The notes: generated by a model from the letters alone, not told the origin. Positions 11,941-22,118 are shown, numbered from the stretch's first letter. The stretch is 64,000 bases of DNA from Eurosta solidaginis (GCF_040869045.1 NC_090319.1:62654779-62718778), one strand, 5' to 3'. A program made the numbers and translations.

Positions 11941-13262
11941 ACTTACTATCTTACTTACTTACTTAATTGGCGCTTAATCGTTTTAACGGTTATGGCCGTC
12001 ACACAAGGCTTGCCAGTCGCTTCTTCTCTCTGCCGACTGGCGCCAATTGGTCACACAAAGGGAGTTTGAATCGTTTTCCACCTGGTCCTTCCAGCGGAGT
12101 TGGGGCCGCCCTCCTTCTCTGCTGCCATAGGCGGGTTCCGAGACACTTTTTTAGCCGGAGCGTCATTTTACATTCGCAAAACATGGCCAGCGCAGCCGCT
12201 GCGATTTAATTCGCTGGACTCTGTTGATGTCTGCGAAAAGCTCGTACAGCTCATCGTTATATCTTCTTCGGTACTCGCCAACGCCAACGCGTAGACGACC
12301 ATAAATCTTTCGAAGAACTTTTCTCTCGAATACTCCTAGAGCCGCTTCATCTGATGTTGCCATGGTCCATGCTTCTGCACGATATAGCAGGACAGGTACG
12401 ATAAGTGACTTGTAGAGTATGATTTTCGTTTGCCGAGAGTGTAATTTACTTTTCAATAGCCCACCTAGCCCAAAGTAGCATTTATTGGCAAGAGTGATTC
12501 TTCGCTGGATTTCAGAGCTCATGTTGTTTTAGTGTTAATGCTGGTTCCCAAATAAACGAAGTGTTTTACTATTTCGAAATTGCCAAGAGCAGCTTGGTTC
12601 CCAATGCGGATATGCGCTGGCCCTTTGCTCGATGACAGCAGTAATTGCATGCTTTTATAGAATATTGTTCCAGAGCGGTTAAGTTCTGCAGCTAGTATAA
12701 TTTTCTATAACATCAAATTAAAGAAATCGTACGATAGGGGGTCACCCTCTCTGAAAACTCGTTTAGTTTCGAACGGCTCGGAGAGGTCTTTCCCAATTCT
12801 AACTGAGCTGATGGTGTTGCTCAACGTCATTTTGCACAGCCGCATACGTTTTGCTGGGGAACCAAATTCAGACATAGCGGCATATAGGTAGCTCCTTTTC
12901 GTGCTGTCGAAGGCGGCTTTAAAGTCGAGGAAGAGATGATGTGTGTCGATTCTTTTTTCACGGGTTTTTTTCAAGATTTGGCGCATTGTGAAAATCTGAT
13001 AATGTCCAATTAGCCGATTCAGGGTGGGCTTTAATCTTTCGCATTGTACACTTGGCCTCATATGTGATATTAAGAAGGCTTATTCCGCTATAGTTGTCGC
13101 AGTTTGCAGTATCCTCTTTCTTGTGGACTGGGCAAATGGGAATGCACATTTCCGGCCATATTTTGCGAAGAAGCTGATGCATGTGCTTTATCAACTCCTC
13201 ACAGCCGTATTTGAATAGCTCCACAGGCAATCCATCAGCGCCCGCGGTCTTGCTGTTTTGTT
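11941..13262 (-). pseudogene. Degenerate LINE with the catalytic RT segment deleted
   Basis: Minus-strand coding pieces lie in the correct order but different frames. 13262-13050 encodes SKTAGADGLPVELFKYG and CPVHKKEDTANCDNYSGISLLN. 13061-12705 encodes LFLDFKAAFDS..., a GFRQGDPLS-type block altered to VFREGDPLS, and FFNLML. After FFNLML a stop interrupts, then KIILAAELNRSGTIF joins directly to SMQLLLSSSKGP, so the segment that should carry YADD is missing. 12522-12163 encodes the C-terminal ITLANKCYFGL...YKSLIVPVLLYRAEAW and VFERKVLRKIYGRLR part. A frameshift splits the final tail (12184-11970). The 3' end carries (TAAG)n (about 11941-11965). It is dead. Confidence 0.8.
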
Positions 13263-13319
13263 GACTTACGATCAGGGGTCTTATTATGTAACTAGTTTCG
13301 AAAGAAATTGTAGAAACAA

Positions 13320-13413
13320 GGTCCAGCCAATTTGTAGAAAAATTAAAAGGAGCACGACGCAAATTGGAAAAGAAGCTCGGCCTAAAATCTCTTCGGAGGT
13401 TATCGTGCCTTAC
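13320..13413 (+). mobile_element. tRNA-derived SINE fragment (tail side), plus strand
   Basis: GGTCCAGCCAATTTGTAG...AGGAGCACGACGCAAATTGG...CTTCGGAGGTTATCGTGCC matches the tail half of the SINE at 35078-35438 but in opposite orientation. It lies just upstream of the degenerate LINE, and the first residues of the neighbouring frame come from it. Confidence 0.75.
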
Positions 13414-13839
13414 CTATTTTGTTCATTCCAAAATTTACGTTGCTTCAGTATCACTTCGACTCGGGTGCCCCTTAATGTCTTTCATCAGACGTTTTTTTTA
13501 TTCCCGACATAATAAAGAATATATGTAGTATACTTTTATATTTTAAACTAGCAGACCCGCCAGACGTTGTTCTGCCCTAAATTTGGTATACCTGCATACA
13601 TTTTAATAAGCTTTTCCCGTCTAACTCTACCCTACCCCTCTACACTTTTTCCTAATCTTTTTATTCACTCCTCCCTCCGTCTTTTTCGCTTCATCTATCT
13701 CCATATTCGTCTCATTCTATCTCTTTCTCAGTCTCCTTCCCTTCTTCTCTTCTCTAAACTTTTTCTCATTCTTCTTCATCTCTTATTGCCAGTCCCAGAG
13801 GATGGTATGTATTTTGTTCAAGTCCCATTCCGAGTCTCA

Positions 13840-13885
13840 GTCCCATTCCCAGTCCCAGTCCTAGTCCTAATCCCAGTCCCAGTCC
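13840..13885. repeat. AGTCCC hexamer minisatellite inside Helitron-like element
   Basis: Imperfect repeats of CAGTCC/CATTCCC. Equivalent runs occur at the same internal position of related elements near 41260-41300 and 63195-63260, so the run is a family feature, not a local expansion. Confidence 0.75.
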
Positions 13886-14099
13886 GTCTCTGGTATACTT
13901 CCCGGAAAAAAGCATCATAAATACTAATATAGGCAAATTTATATACGAAATTTCAGGCAAATCGAATAGGACGTATGTAAATAGGTATGTGGGTATTATT
14001 AATTCTTGTCTTTATTTCGGCTTCGCATGAATATTTATCAGTTTTGCCAGGTTGATGCGACTAAATCGAATACCACAATGAACTTTAGAGCTCTAAGCA

Positions 14100-15240
14100 G
14101 CAGCTTTCATTTGATATCCATAATACACACACATTCTAGGCGTATCCGGGTCCATGTTTTGGCCTATATCTCGAAACCATAGTCACTCAGCGGTATAAAA
14201 CTTAGTCTGTATTATAGCACACAGCGACAGCTTCAATTTGATACCCATAATTTAAAAACACATACTAGGTGTATCCGGGTCCACGTTTTGACCTACATCT
14301 CGAGACCCTAGTCACCCAGCGGCGTAAAACTTACTCTGTGCTAAAGCACACATCAACAGCTTCAATTTGATACCCATAATGTAAAAACACATCCAAGTGT
14401 TACCCGGTTCCACGTTTTGGCCTATATCTCGAGACACTAGTCACTCAGCGGCGTAAAACTTAGTCTGTATTAGAGCACACACCAACAGCTTCAATTTGAT
14501 ACCCAATATAAAAACACATTCTAGGTGTATCCGGCCCCATGTTTTGGCCTACATCTCGAGGCCGTAGTCACCCAGCGGTGTAAAACTTACTCTGTACTAA
14601 AGCATACATCAACAGCTTTAATTTGATACCCATAATTTAAAAACACATTCTAGGTGTATCCGGGTCCACGTTTTGGCCTACATCTCGAGACCTTAGTCAC
14701 CCAGGAGTATGAAAATTATCCTGTACTATAGCACTCATCAACAGCTTTCATTTGATATCCATATTGTATAAGCACATTCTAGGGGTACCCGGGTTCACGT
14801 TTTGGGCTATATCTCGAGACCCTAGCCTACCAGTTGTATGAAAATTATGCTGTACTATAGCACTCATCAACAGTTTTCATTTCATATCCATATTGTGTAA
14901 ACACATGCTAGGGGTACCCGGGTCCACGTTTTGGGCTATATCTCGAGATCCTAGCCTCCCAGTTGTATGAAAATTATCCTGTACTATAGCACTCATCAAC
15001 AGCTTTCATTTGATATCCATATTGTATAAACACATTCTAGGGGTACCCGGGTCCACATTTTGGGCTATATCTCGAGACCCTAGCCTCCCAGTTGTATGAA
15101 AATTATCCTGTACTATAGCACTCATCAACAGCTTTCTTTTGATATCCATATTGTATAAACACATTCTAGGGGTACCCGGGTCCACGTTGTGATCTCAAGA
15201 CCCTAGGCACATAGCGAAAAAAGGTAGACGTTGGCCGATT
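14100..15240. repeat. 129-bp satellite array, about nine units
   Basis: Unit core: TTTGATATCCATATTGTATA, then ACACATTCTAGGGGTACCC, GGTCCACGTTTTGGGC, TATATCTCGAGACCCTAG. The word ACAG before TTTCATTTGAT recurs at 14741, 14870, 15000 and 15129, giving a period of about 129 bp. Early units are more diverged. The unit is visibly homologous to the 128-bp satellite of the Helentron-derived elements (30.8-41.0 kb). Confidence 0.9.
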
Positions 15241-15338
15241 CTCAGACCTACCCAATATGCTCACAAAATTTCATGAGAATCGCTTCAGCCGTTTCGGAGG
15301 AGTTAAGCCTCTAACACCGTGACACAAGAATTTTATAT

Positions 15339-16049
15339 TGTAACGAATTTCCTGCAAATCCTCTTATTTGCCCTTTTGCTAGGATCGTATCGCTAAACTG
15401 TTGAATAAATAACTCCAATATTGAATAATGGAAAAATGGCCTTAATTAAAATACTTCACAATAACACTCAAACTGTGCAACGAATAGCTTAATAACCAAA
15501 CTGATAGCTTAAAGGAAACTTACTTTCAAAATAATAGTGCTATTGCTCGCTAGATATCGTCTTACTCGTAACTGCTTGACAATTCAAATCAAACTGAATT
15601 CCTTCTTACTCGCCTGCACCGCTTTTATAGTTTACGCTGCATACTTCTAGGCTCTTCGATTTCCAGAAGTTACTAGTTGTTTCGGCTACAAAATCGCCAG
15701 CCAGAACTACGTGCACAAATTATTGCCCTCTCTTGTGACCACTGAGATAAGATATATGCATGTGTTTGTGCATTGCCGCTCCGCTGCTCGTATACGTACA
15801 TATGTGTAGACGCAATTATCTATTCGTTTATGTAAACACATAAAGATTGAATTATTGATGTGAATGTTTGTAGTTTACAGTCTCTCGCGCGCACATAGCC
15901 GTATAAGTAAATGCATCTGTGTGTGACATCTCTCTGGGCTGCCTTATATATGTGTATACTTGATTTGATTATTAACGTAAATACTGCTTGGCATGGCCTT
16001 AGCATCGCCTTAGTGATGGGATAACTTAGGGGTGGTAATATCCGTGACA
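15339..16049 (-). repeat. 3' LTR of outer gypsy-group element (711 bp)
   Basis: On the minus strand it begins TGTCACGGATATTACC and ends GAAATTCGTTACA. It matches the other LTR (21076-21614 plus 27249-27406) with five substitutions and one 14-bp indel (this copy carries the extra 14 bp near 15811-15824). The polypurine tract lies immediately upstream. Confidence 0.95.
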
Positions 16050-16062
16050 CTGCCCTCCACCT
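16050..16062 (-). other. Polypurine tract of outer element
   Basis: The minus strand reads AGGTGGAGGGCAG directly before the 3' LTR. This is the expected primer for plus-strand DNA synthesis. It overlaps the pol stop codon at 16061-16063. Confidence 0.8.
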
Positions 16063-19000
16063 AAGTCTGATCGTCCCGATCAGACAAATCTCTCGATCTA
16101 AACGTTGCCAGCCTTTCCAAATGGACCACTTTCATTTTGGTTCGTGGTTTACCGATGGTTTGTATGCGGTACACTACATCGTTGAACCGTTTTACAACTT
16201 TGTATGGGCCTTCCCAATTACACTGCAATTTCGGGGACAAACCTTTTTTACGTTGTGAGTTGTATAACAGCACCAAATCTCCTTCCTGAAAACCTTCTGA
16301 ATTAATTGCTTTATCGTATCTGGCTTTCATCTTGTCACTCATAATCTTTGTTCGTTGCCTTATCAGATCATGTATTTCTCTTAGCTCTTCTTCCAAATCA
16401 CTAGTGGATTTCCTGACATTTCTCTCCGCATTGGCATCTATCCCAAACTTCAAATCAGCTGGCAGTCTAAGGTCATTGCCAAAAATTACTTTTGCAGGGG
16501 TTTGGCCCGTTGTCTCATGCACTGCTGATCGGTAAGCCATCAAGAATAATGGTATGCGGGTATCCCATTCTTTATGGTATTTGTCTACTACTTTCCTTAA
16601 GTGCTCCTCCAATGTTCTATTGAATCGTTCTACCATACCATCGGATTGAGGATGCAATGCAGTTGTCCGTGTTTTTCGAATGCCCAATGACTTACTCATT
16701 TCCTGGAACACAGCTGATTCGAAATTCCTGCCTTGGTCAGAATGTAACTCCATTGGTACACCATACCTTGCAACCCATTCGTTTTTAACCACTTCTGCTA
16801 CTGTTTCTGCTTCTTGGTTTGGGATTGGGTATACCTCTGGCCATTTACTGAAATAATCCATAACCACCAGTACGTATTTGTTTCCGCGGTTACTAGTAGG
16901 AAATGGACCTGCGACATCCATGGCGATCCTTTCAAATGGCGCACCTGAGTTATATTGCTTCATCTGGCCATGACTTCGTGTTCTGGGCCCTTTCGCTCTG
17001 CTGCAAACCTCGCAGTTCGCAATCCACTCAGTGACCGACTGACGGCAACCAACCCAATAGAATCTCTGTTTAATCTTCTCGAGCGTCTTCGTGATTCCAA
17101 GATGACCTCCGCTTGGACCATTATGCAGCTCGCTGAGCACGTCAGGAATCCTCTTTCTGGGAACAACTATCAGTTTATTCTTGTATTTACCATCCTCACT
17201 CTCCCATACTCGATGAAGGCAACCGGATATCAATTCTAAACTGTTCCACTGTGCCCAATATGACTTCGCAATGGGACTCTCTGCTGACATCTCTTCTCTG
17301 TTTGGTCTTTCATTTCGTTCGAGCCCTTGCATAACACGTGACAGATCTGCACCTTCTAGCTGGCACTTTCTTAGCTGTTCCTTGTCCCATTCATCTGTAC
17401 ATGTTATATTCATTAGCCGGACATCTATAATGTCTTCTTTAGCCTCGGCTTTTGAACAGTGCTTGCATTCCAAACTACATGGTCTTCGTGACATTGCATC
17501 AGCATTTCCATGGGTACTACCTTTTCGATGCTCAATGGAAAAGTCGTAGCTTTGTAGTCGCTCGATCCACCGTGCCAATTGTCCTTCCGGATTACGGAAC
17601 TGCAGAAGCCATTTCAACGCTGCGTGATCTGTCCTGACACGGAATCGCTGGCCGTAGAGGTATTTGTGAAAATGTTTAATGCAGTCTACCAATGCCAACA
17701 GCTCTCTCCGCGTAACACAGTAGTTCCTCTCTGGTTTTCCAATCGAACGGCTGTAATATGCAACTACCTTCTCCTGTCCATCGACTAGTTGTGATAAAAC
17801 GCCTCCTATAGCATATCCACTCGCATCTGTATCCAGAATAAATGTTGCTCCTGGAATCGGATATGCTAACATTGGGGCAGTGCACAAACGCTCCTTAAAT
17901 GTTTGGAAAGCCACTTCTTGCTCCTTCTTCCATTCAAAAGCTTTGTTTTTTCTTGTAAGCTCATGGAGGCTATGGGCTACGCTGGAAAAATTTGGTACAA
18001 ATCGGCGGTAATATGTGCACAGCCCAAGAAAACTTCTCAATTCATGTAGGTTCTGTGGTCTTGGCCAATCCTTTACAGCCTCTATTTTTTCGTTCGCAGT
18101 GCAGATGCCCTCTGTCGTTACCTTGTGACCCAAATAATTGACTTCCTTTTTAAACAGCGCACACTTTTTGGGACTTAACTTCAGACAAGCGCCAGCTATT
18201 CTCTGGAAAACTTCCTCCAAGTTCTTAAGATGTTCATCAAAGTTCTTGCCCAATACGATGATGTCGTCCAGGTACACCAAGCATGTTTTCCAATGTAGTC
18301 CTTTCAGTACCTGGTCCATGAGTCTCTCAAAAGTAGCTGGTGCATTACAAAGTCCAAAAGGCATCACTGTAAATTGCCAAAGACCATCACCGACACTGAA
18401 GGCTGTTTTCTCTTTATCTTCCTCCTTCACCTCCACTTGCCAGTATCCGCTTTTCAAGTCCAGCGTGGAAAACCATTTCGTACCAGATAGCGAGTCCAGA
18501 GTGTCGTCAATTCTTGGAAATGGGTAGCTATCCTTTTTCGTTACGTCATTCAATTTCCGGTAGTCCACGCAAAACCTCATTTTTCCATCCTTCTTTTTTA
18601 CAAGTACTACCGGTGAGCTCCATGGACTAGCTGATGGTTCGGTGACGCCGCTGTCGCTCATTTCTTGAATGATTTGACTCACAACTTCCCGCTTCGCCAG
18701 TGGAACACTACGTGGAGCTTGACGGATCGGCCTCGCATCTCCAGTGTCAATTTGGTGTTTCACAACGTTGGTGCGGCCTGGTTTAGAATCATCCTGGTCA
18801 AATATGTTCGCGTACTTTAGGAGCAGTTGTTTTGCCTTACTCTGATAGGCTTCCTCTAGCCCATGCGTCCATGCCGTGATATCATTTGAAAGATCAGTAT
18901 TACTAGATGAAACGTATTCCTGGAGCTGTTCACAGTTAATAACTACTTCGGCCTCTTGGCATCTTCCCAAAATAGCTCCTTTGGTCAAATTGAATGGTGA

Positions 19001-19666
19001 CTTGAACTCATTGAGTACTCTTACCGGAATACGTCCATCTTGTTTTGTCATAGCCAGGGTTTTTCCTACAAGTATGTTCAGTGCTGATTTATTTGCTGCT
19101 TCGACAACCCACAATTTGTTTGTCCCACAATCTCCATCTACCTTTGCCCAGATGACTGCTTCTGATTTTGGTGGTATTTGCTGACTCTCTTCCACCAGCA
19201 CTCGTTTACTGCTGTAGCCTCTCTCGTAGCCGAAATTAAGTGGCACATCCATGTTCTTATATCGCATCGTCTTGCTTTGCATATCGATCTTGATGCCTTG
19301 GTTGATTAAGAAGTCCACTCCAATTATGATTTCATCAACAATACCTGCCACTATAAAATTGTGAAGTACCGTGACGTTCCCAATTGCTACTTCACATGAT
19401 ACTTCTCCTAGAACCGTGCTGTCTTCTCCAGTGGCTGTACGCAATCTTGCTCCATGCAATGGTGTTATCTTCTTGTTGACTAAATCCGCTCGAATGATGG
19501 AATGAGATGCACCCGTATCTACAGTCAGTAAACGTTCCTTTCCATCCACATGTCCTCCGACAGTAAGATTGTTTGACCTTCTTCCAATTTGTGAGATAGA
19601 GATTATGGGGCATTCAATTGAGGGAGCCAGCTGTCGCCCCTTGCGGCTGACTCGCTTTAGTTTAAC
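16061..19666 (-). CDS. pol: Pol polyprotein of outer Ty3/gypsy-group element (protease, RT, RNase H, integrase)
   Basis: Uninterrupted frame of about 1,200 codons, entered from gag by a probable -1 frameshift at 19660-19666. There is no good ATG near the start; a GTG at 19549 is not a likely initiator. Numbering from that GTG: protease DTGAS at 11-15; RT about 305-480 with catalytic YLDD at 426-429; RNase H about 570-690 with acidic residues D575, E616 and D641; integrase zinc finger H809, H816, C846, C849; integrase core D878, D938, E974 (35 residues between the last two); C-terminal GPY/F module (NWEGPYKVV near 1112). The polyprotein reverse-transcribes the element RNA and inserts the DNA. 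Everything catalytic is present, so the copy may still supply enzyme, although its gag carries a stop. There is no env frame. Confidence 0.95.
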   Translation of the reverse strand, partial: VKLKRVSRKGRQLAPSIECPIISISQIGRRSNNLTVGGHVDGKERLLTVDTGASHSIIRADLVNKKITPLHGARLRTATGEDSTVLGEVSCEVAIGNVTVLHNFIVAGIVDEIIIGVDFLINQGIKIDMQSKTMRYKNMDVPLNFGYERGYSSKRVLVEESQQIPPKSEAVIWAKVDGDCGTNKLWVVEAANKSALNILVGKTLAMTKQDGRIPVRVLNEFKSPFNLTKGAILGRCQEAEVVINCEQLQEYVSSSNTDLSNDITAWTHGLEEAYQSKAKQLLLKYANIFDQDDSKPGRTNVVKHQIDTGDARPIRQAPRSVPLAKREVVSQIIQEMSDSGVTEPSASPWSSPVVLVKKKDGKMRFCVDYRKLNDVTKKDSYPFPRIDDTLDSLSGTKWFSTLDLKSGYWQVEVKEEDKEKTAFSVGDGLWQFTVMPFGLCNAPATFERLMDQVLKGLHWKTCLVYLDDIIVLGKNFDEHLKNLEEVFQRIAGACLKLSPKKCALFKKEVNYLGHKVTTEGICTANEKIEAVKDWPRPQNLHELRSFLGLCTYYRRFVPNFSSVAHSLHELTRKNKAFEWKKEQEVAFQTFKERLCTAPMLAYPIPGATFILDTDASGYAIGGVLSQLVDGQEKVVAYYSRSIGKPERNYCVTRRELLALVDCIKHFHKYLYGQRFRVRTDHAALKWLLQFRNPEGQLARWIERLQSYDFSIEHRKGSTHGNADAMSRRPCSLECKHCSKAEAKEDIIDVRLMNITCTDEWDKEQLRKCQLEGADLSRVMQGLERNERPNREEMSAESPIAKSYWAQWNSLELISGCLHRVWESEDGKYKNKLIVVPRKRIPDVLSELHNGPSGGHLGITKTLEKIKQRFYWVGCRQSVTEWIANCEVCSRAKGPRTRSHGQMKQYNSGAPFERIAMDVAGPFPTSNRGNKYVLVVMDYFSKWPEVYPIPNQEAETVAEVVKNEWVARYGVPMELHSDQGRNFESAVFQEMSKSLGIRKTRTTALHPQSDGMVERFNRTLEEHLRKVVDKYHKEWDTRIPLFLMAYRSAVHETTGQTPAKVIFGNDLRLPADLKFGIDANAERNVRKSTSDLEEELREIHDLIRQRTKIMSDKMKARYDKAINSEGFQEGDLVLLYNSQRKKGLSPKLQCNWEGPYKVVKRFNDVVYRIQTIGKPRTKMKVVHLERLATFRSRDLSDRDDQT

Positions 19667-20844
19667 GATTGAGTGGACTTGGAGATTTGCTCATCTCCTT
19701 CAGCTCTGCGTTTACGGCCACCCACATTGTTGGAGCTATTGGGACCGGTGCTGCAATGTCGTGCAATATGACCTGGGTTGCCGCACTTGAAACATTTAAT
19801 AACTCCGGCATTTTTCTGTTGTGATCCCTTCAGTGCTTCCAAAATTGTGTCTACCCATTCTGGCCTTTCTACTTCTACACGATGAGCCTTATATGCTGGT
19901 TTACTTAATAGGGAGGCAGTTTCCTGAGTCAATGCATGTGATACCGTTTCAGCAAATGTCAGTTTTGGGTTCGCGTATGTAGCTCGCTTCGTTTCCACGT
20001 CTCGTATGCCATTTATAAAACTCTGGATTTTTACCCTCTCGGTGTATTCCACGGGTGCGTCCGCATTTGCGAGATGAGCCAACCTTTCAACATCTGAAGC
20101 AAACTCCTGCAATGTCTCATTTGCTTTTTGGTAGCGGTTTTGCAACTCAATTTGGAATATCTGTTTTCTATGCTCGCTTCCATAACATCGTTCTACAGCA
20201 GCCATCAATGCGTCATAACTGTTCCGTTCGTACTCTGGAATAGTCTGTAAGATTTCGGCAGCTGGTCCTTTCAATGCTACGAAGAGCGCGGCAACTTTAT
20301 CTTCCACATTCCAGTTGTTCACTGCTGCGGTCTTCTCAAACTGTAGCTTAAAGACCTGAAAAGGAACAGAACCGTCAAAGGATGGTGTTTTAACCTTTGG
20401 ATTACTCGCTGAAACTGCTGGACGATTTAATTGTAACTGCTCCATACGACCCTTCAAATCATCGACTTCTGCCTGAAATTGAGCGATTTTTGCATCCTGC
20501 GCTTCCAGCTTTGATGTTACCCTTGCTTCCTGTGCTTCTAACTGTGAAGACATTTGTGCCACCTGTAGTGATAAGCGCTCTTCTTGTTCTTCCATCTTTG
20601 ATGTTATGCGTGTCTCCTGCGATTCCAGTTGGGATGCCATATATGTCTTCTGTTCTTCCAATTGCGTTTCCATATTGGATGTTATACGGTTCTCCTGGGA
20701 TTCTAGTTGAGATGCCTGTTGAGATGTTATATCTGTCTTTTGCGATTCCAGTTGAGAAGCCACTGTCGATGTTTGAGCAGATATTGCAGCCAAAATCATG
20801 TTCAAGTCTGTGCTCGTAACTGCCTGCGATGTTTCGTTTTTCTC
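19657..20844 (-). CDS. gag: Gag of outer element, main part (coiled coil, capsid-like region, zinc knuckle)
   Basis: Structural protein for particle assembly and RNA packaging. The frame runs about 395 codons from after a UAA at 20845-20847 to UAA at 19657-19659. Its first ATG is near 20799. Residues about 5-110 are a Q/E/S-rich coiled coil made of ~15-residue repeats of SQLESQE.RITSKME type. A capsid-like helical region follows (FKLQFEKTAAVNNW..., YGSEHRKQIFQIELQNRYQ). A zinc knuckle CFKCGNPGHIARHC (CX2CX4HX4C) sits near the C terminus. The frame continues in phase upstream through the stop into a SAP-like segment, so this is the larger part of a once continuous gag. The final UUA AAC UAA overlaps the start of the pol frame. 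Confidence 0.9.
   Translation of the reverse strand, partial: EKNETSQAVTSTDLNMILAAISAQTSTVASQLESQKTDITSQQASQLESQENRITSNMETQLEEQKTYMASQLESQETRITSKMEEQEERLSLQVAQMSSQLEAQEARVTSKLEAQDAKIAQFQAEVDDLKGRMEQLQLNRPAVSASNPKVKTPSFDGSVPFQVFKLQFEKTAAVNNWNVEDKVAALFVALKGPAAEILQTIPEYERNSYDALMAAVERCYGSEHRKQIFQIELQNRYQKANETLQEFASDVERLAHLANADAPVEYTERVKIQSFINGIRDVETKRATYANPKLTFAETVSHALTQETASLLSKPAYKAHRVEVERPEWVDTILEALKGSQQKNAGVIKCFKCGNPGHIARHCSTGPNSSNNVGGRKRRAEGDEQISKSTQSLN
19660..19666 (-). other. Candidate -1 ribosomal frameshift site GTTAAAC (outer gag-pol)
   Basis: In the gag frame the minus strand reads TCG TTA AAC TAA: heptamer G TTA AAC (X XXY YYZ-like, the slippery word used by equine arteritis virus) directly before the gag stop. 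Gag and pol frames differ by -1 and pol is open across this point. A downstream structure was not evaluated. Confidence 0.65.
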
Positions 20845-21024
20845 TTAAATTTTTGTTACTTCCTCGCCATCAAGATGAAAGTCATACTCTTCCACATCAA
20901 TTCCTTCCGCTTCCATTGCCTCTCGTAGCCGTGCCTGAAGTTCAAGTTTAACGCCGCTTGTATTCAATCCACGGCTCTCCAACTCCTTTAGTTGCTGGAT
21001 CTTCAATTCACTGAACTTTGCCAT
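20845..21024 (-). CDS. gag: N-terminal SAP-like segment of gag, ended by in-frame UAA
   Basis: Starts at ATG 21024 (MAKFSELKIQQLKELESRG), 35 nt inside the primer-binding site. The 59 residues fit the SAP (SAF-A/B, Acinus, PIAS) helix-turn-helix pattern: LK..QLKELE.RGL.TSG.K.EL..RL, followed by an acidic EGIDVEEYDFHLDGEE tail. SAP domains bind AT-rich DNA and chromatin. The frame ends at UAA (20847-20845) but is in the same phase as the 395 codons of gag that follow with no other stop. It is therefore either a nonsense mutation in this copy or a stop that is read through. The domain call is by eye. Confidence 0.7.
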   Translation of the reverse strand: MAKFSELKIQQLKELESRGLNTSGVKLELQARLREAMEAEGIDVEEYDFHLDGEEVTKI

Positions 21025-21058
21025 GTCCTTGTTGTCCTCCGGAATTTATTCAACAATT

Positions 21059-21073
21059 CCTCTTCTGACACCA
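21059..21073 (-). other. Primer-binding site of outer element (tRNA-Leu-like)
   Basis: The minus strand reads TGGTGTCAGAAGAGG two bases after the 5' LTR end. This is complementary, with one apparent mismatch, to the 3' end of an insect tRNA-Leu (CCACTTCTGACACCA). The tRNA assignment is from memory of tRNA sequences. Confidence 0.7.
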
Positions 21074-21614
21074 ATTGTAACGAATTTCCTGCAAATCCTC
21101 TTATTTGCCCTTTTGCTAGGATCGTATCGCTAAACTGTTGAATAAATAACTCCAATATTGAATAATGGAAAAATGGCCTTTATTAAAATACTTCACAATA
21201 ACACTCAAACTGTGCAACGAATAGCTTAATAACCAAACTGATAGCTTAAAGGAAACTGACTTTCAAAATAATAGTGCTATTGCTCGCTAGATATCGTCTT
21301 ACTCGTAACTGCTTGACAATTCAAATCAAACTGAATTCCTTCTTACTCGCCTGCACCGCTTTTATAGTTTACGCTGCATACTTCTAGGCTCTTCGATTTC
21401 CAGAAGTTACTAGTTGTTTCGGCTACAAAATCGCCAGCCACAACTACGTGCACAAATTATTGCCTTCTCTTGTGACCACTGAGATAAGATATATGCATGT
21501 GTTTGTGCATTGCCGCTCCGCTGCTCGTATACGTACATATGTGTAGACGTTTATGTAAACACATAAAGATTGAATTATTGATGTGAATGTTTGTAGTTTA
21601 CAGTCTCACGCGCG

Positions 21615-21834
21615 ACTAATATTTTTTATGCATAAAGAAAACTCTGAAGACCTTTTGTTTAAATTCCACTTGATTTAATTTTAGTATTCTTTACTTGCTC
21701 TTCAAGCTTTCAACTTAAGACTAATTTTTAACAATCACGTTATCTTAAACTAAAGCTTTAAATATAAGAAAGGTACGAAATGAAATTAAATCTAATAATG
21801 TGAGAGCGGCTTACAACAACGATAATATATAACT
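21615..21834 (-). repeat. 3' LTR of inner element (220 bp)
   Basis: On the minus strand it begins AGTTAT and ends ATTAGT, the AGT...ACT-type ends known in the 297/17.6 group of insect gypsy elements. It is identical to 27025-27244 except at one base (GATAATATAT versus GATAATGTAT). Confidence 0.95.
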
Positions 21835-21845
21835 CGCTCCTCCTT
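21835..21845 (-). other. Polypurine tract of inner element
   Basis: The minus strand reads AAGGAGGAGCG immediately before the 3' LTR. Confidence 0.75.
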
Positions 21846-22118
21846 AAAATTCGAGTCCCATCGAATTATCTAGATATGTTCATAATTATTATGATACCCC
21901 ATTATTCTTAATTTATCAATAAAATAAAAGTAGTAAATACATTTTTTTTTTTTTTTGTGTATACCAAAAAAAAATATATATCTTAATCCATAGAAATGTT
22001 TGCGCATAATTAACCTTTTATTTATTTAAATGTAAAATATGATAATTAAATCAAAACCAATTTTTATTATTATTTTTCTTTTTTGTATTTAATATTTTTT
22101 TTATTTTTTTTTTTTTTT

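Larger units (their letters stand above)
13548..15334 (-). mobile_element. Helitron-like element, main part (5' tip displaced to 27407-27416)
   Basis: The minus-strand 3' end is CTAG (plus 13548-13551) followed by T. The 5' end is TC, displaced by the LTR-element insertion to 27416 and preceded by A. 5'-TC, 3'-CTAG and A^T insertion without TSD are Helitron hallmarks. It shares terminal blocks with the copies at 62925 and 38632. It has no Rep/helicase frame, so it is non-autonomous. Internally it has pyrimidine-rich sequence, an (AGTCCC)n stretch (about 13840-13885), and a 129-bp satellite (14100-15240). Confidence 0.75.

Noticed and set aside
13567..13960. Pyrimidine-rich frame and its opposite-strand Gly/Leu repeat (GLGLGLGLGM)
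   Set aside because: Direct translation of the (AGTCCC)n minisatellite of the Helitron-like element.
19549..19549. GTG at 19549 as the start of outer pol (and GTG at 25025 for inner pol)
   Set aside because: Neither is an ATG, both protease frames continue upstream into gag, and a -1 slippery word is present in each case.
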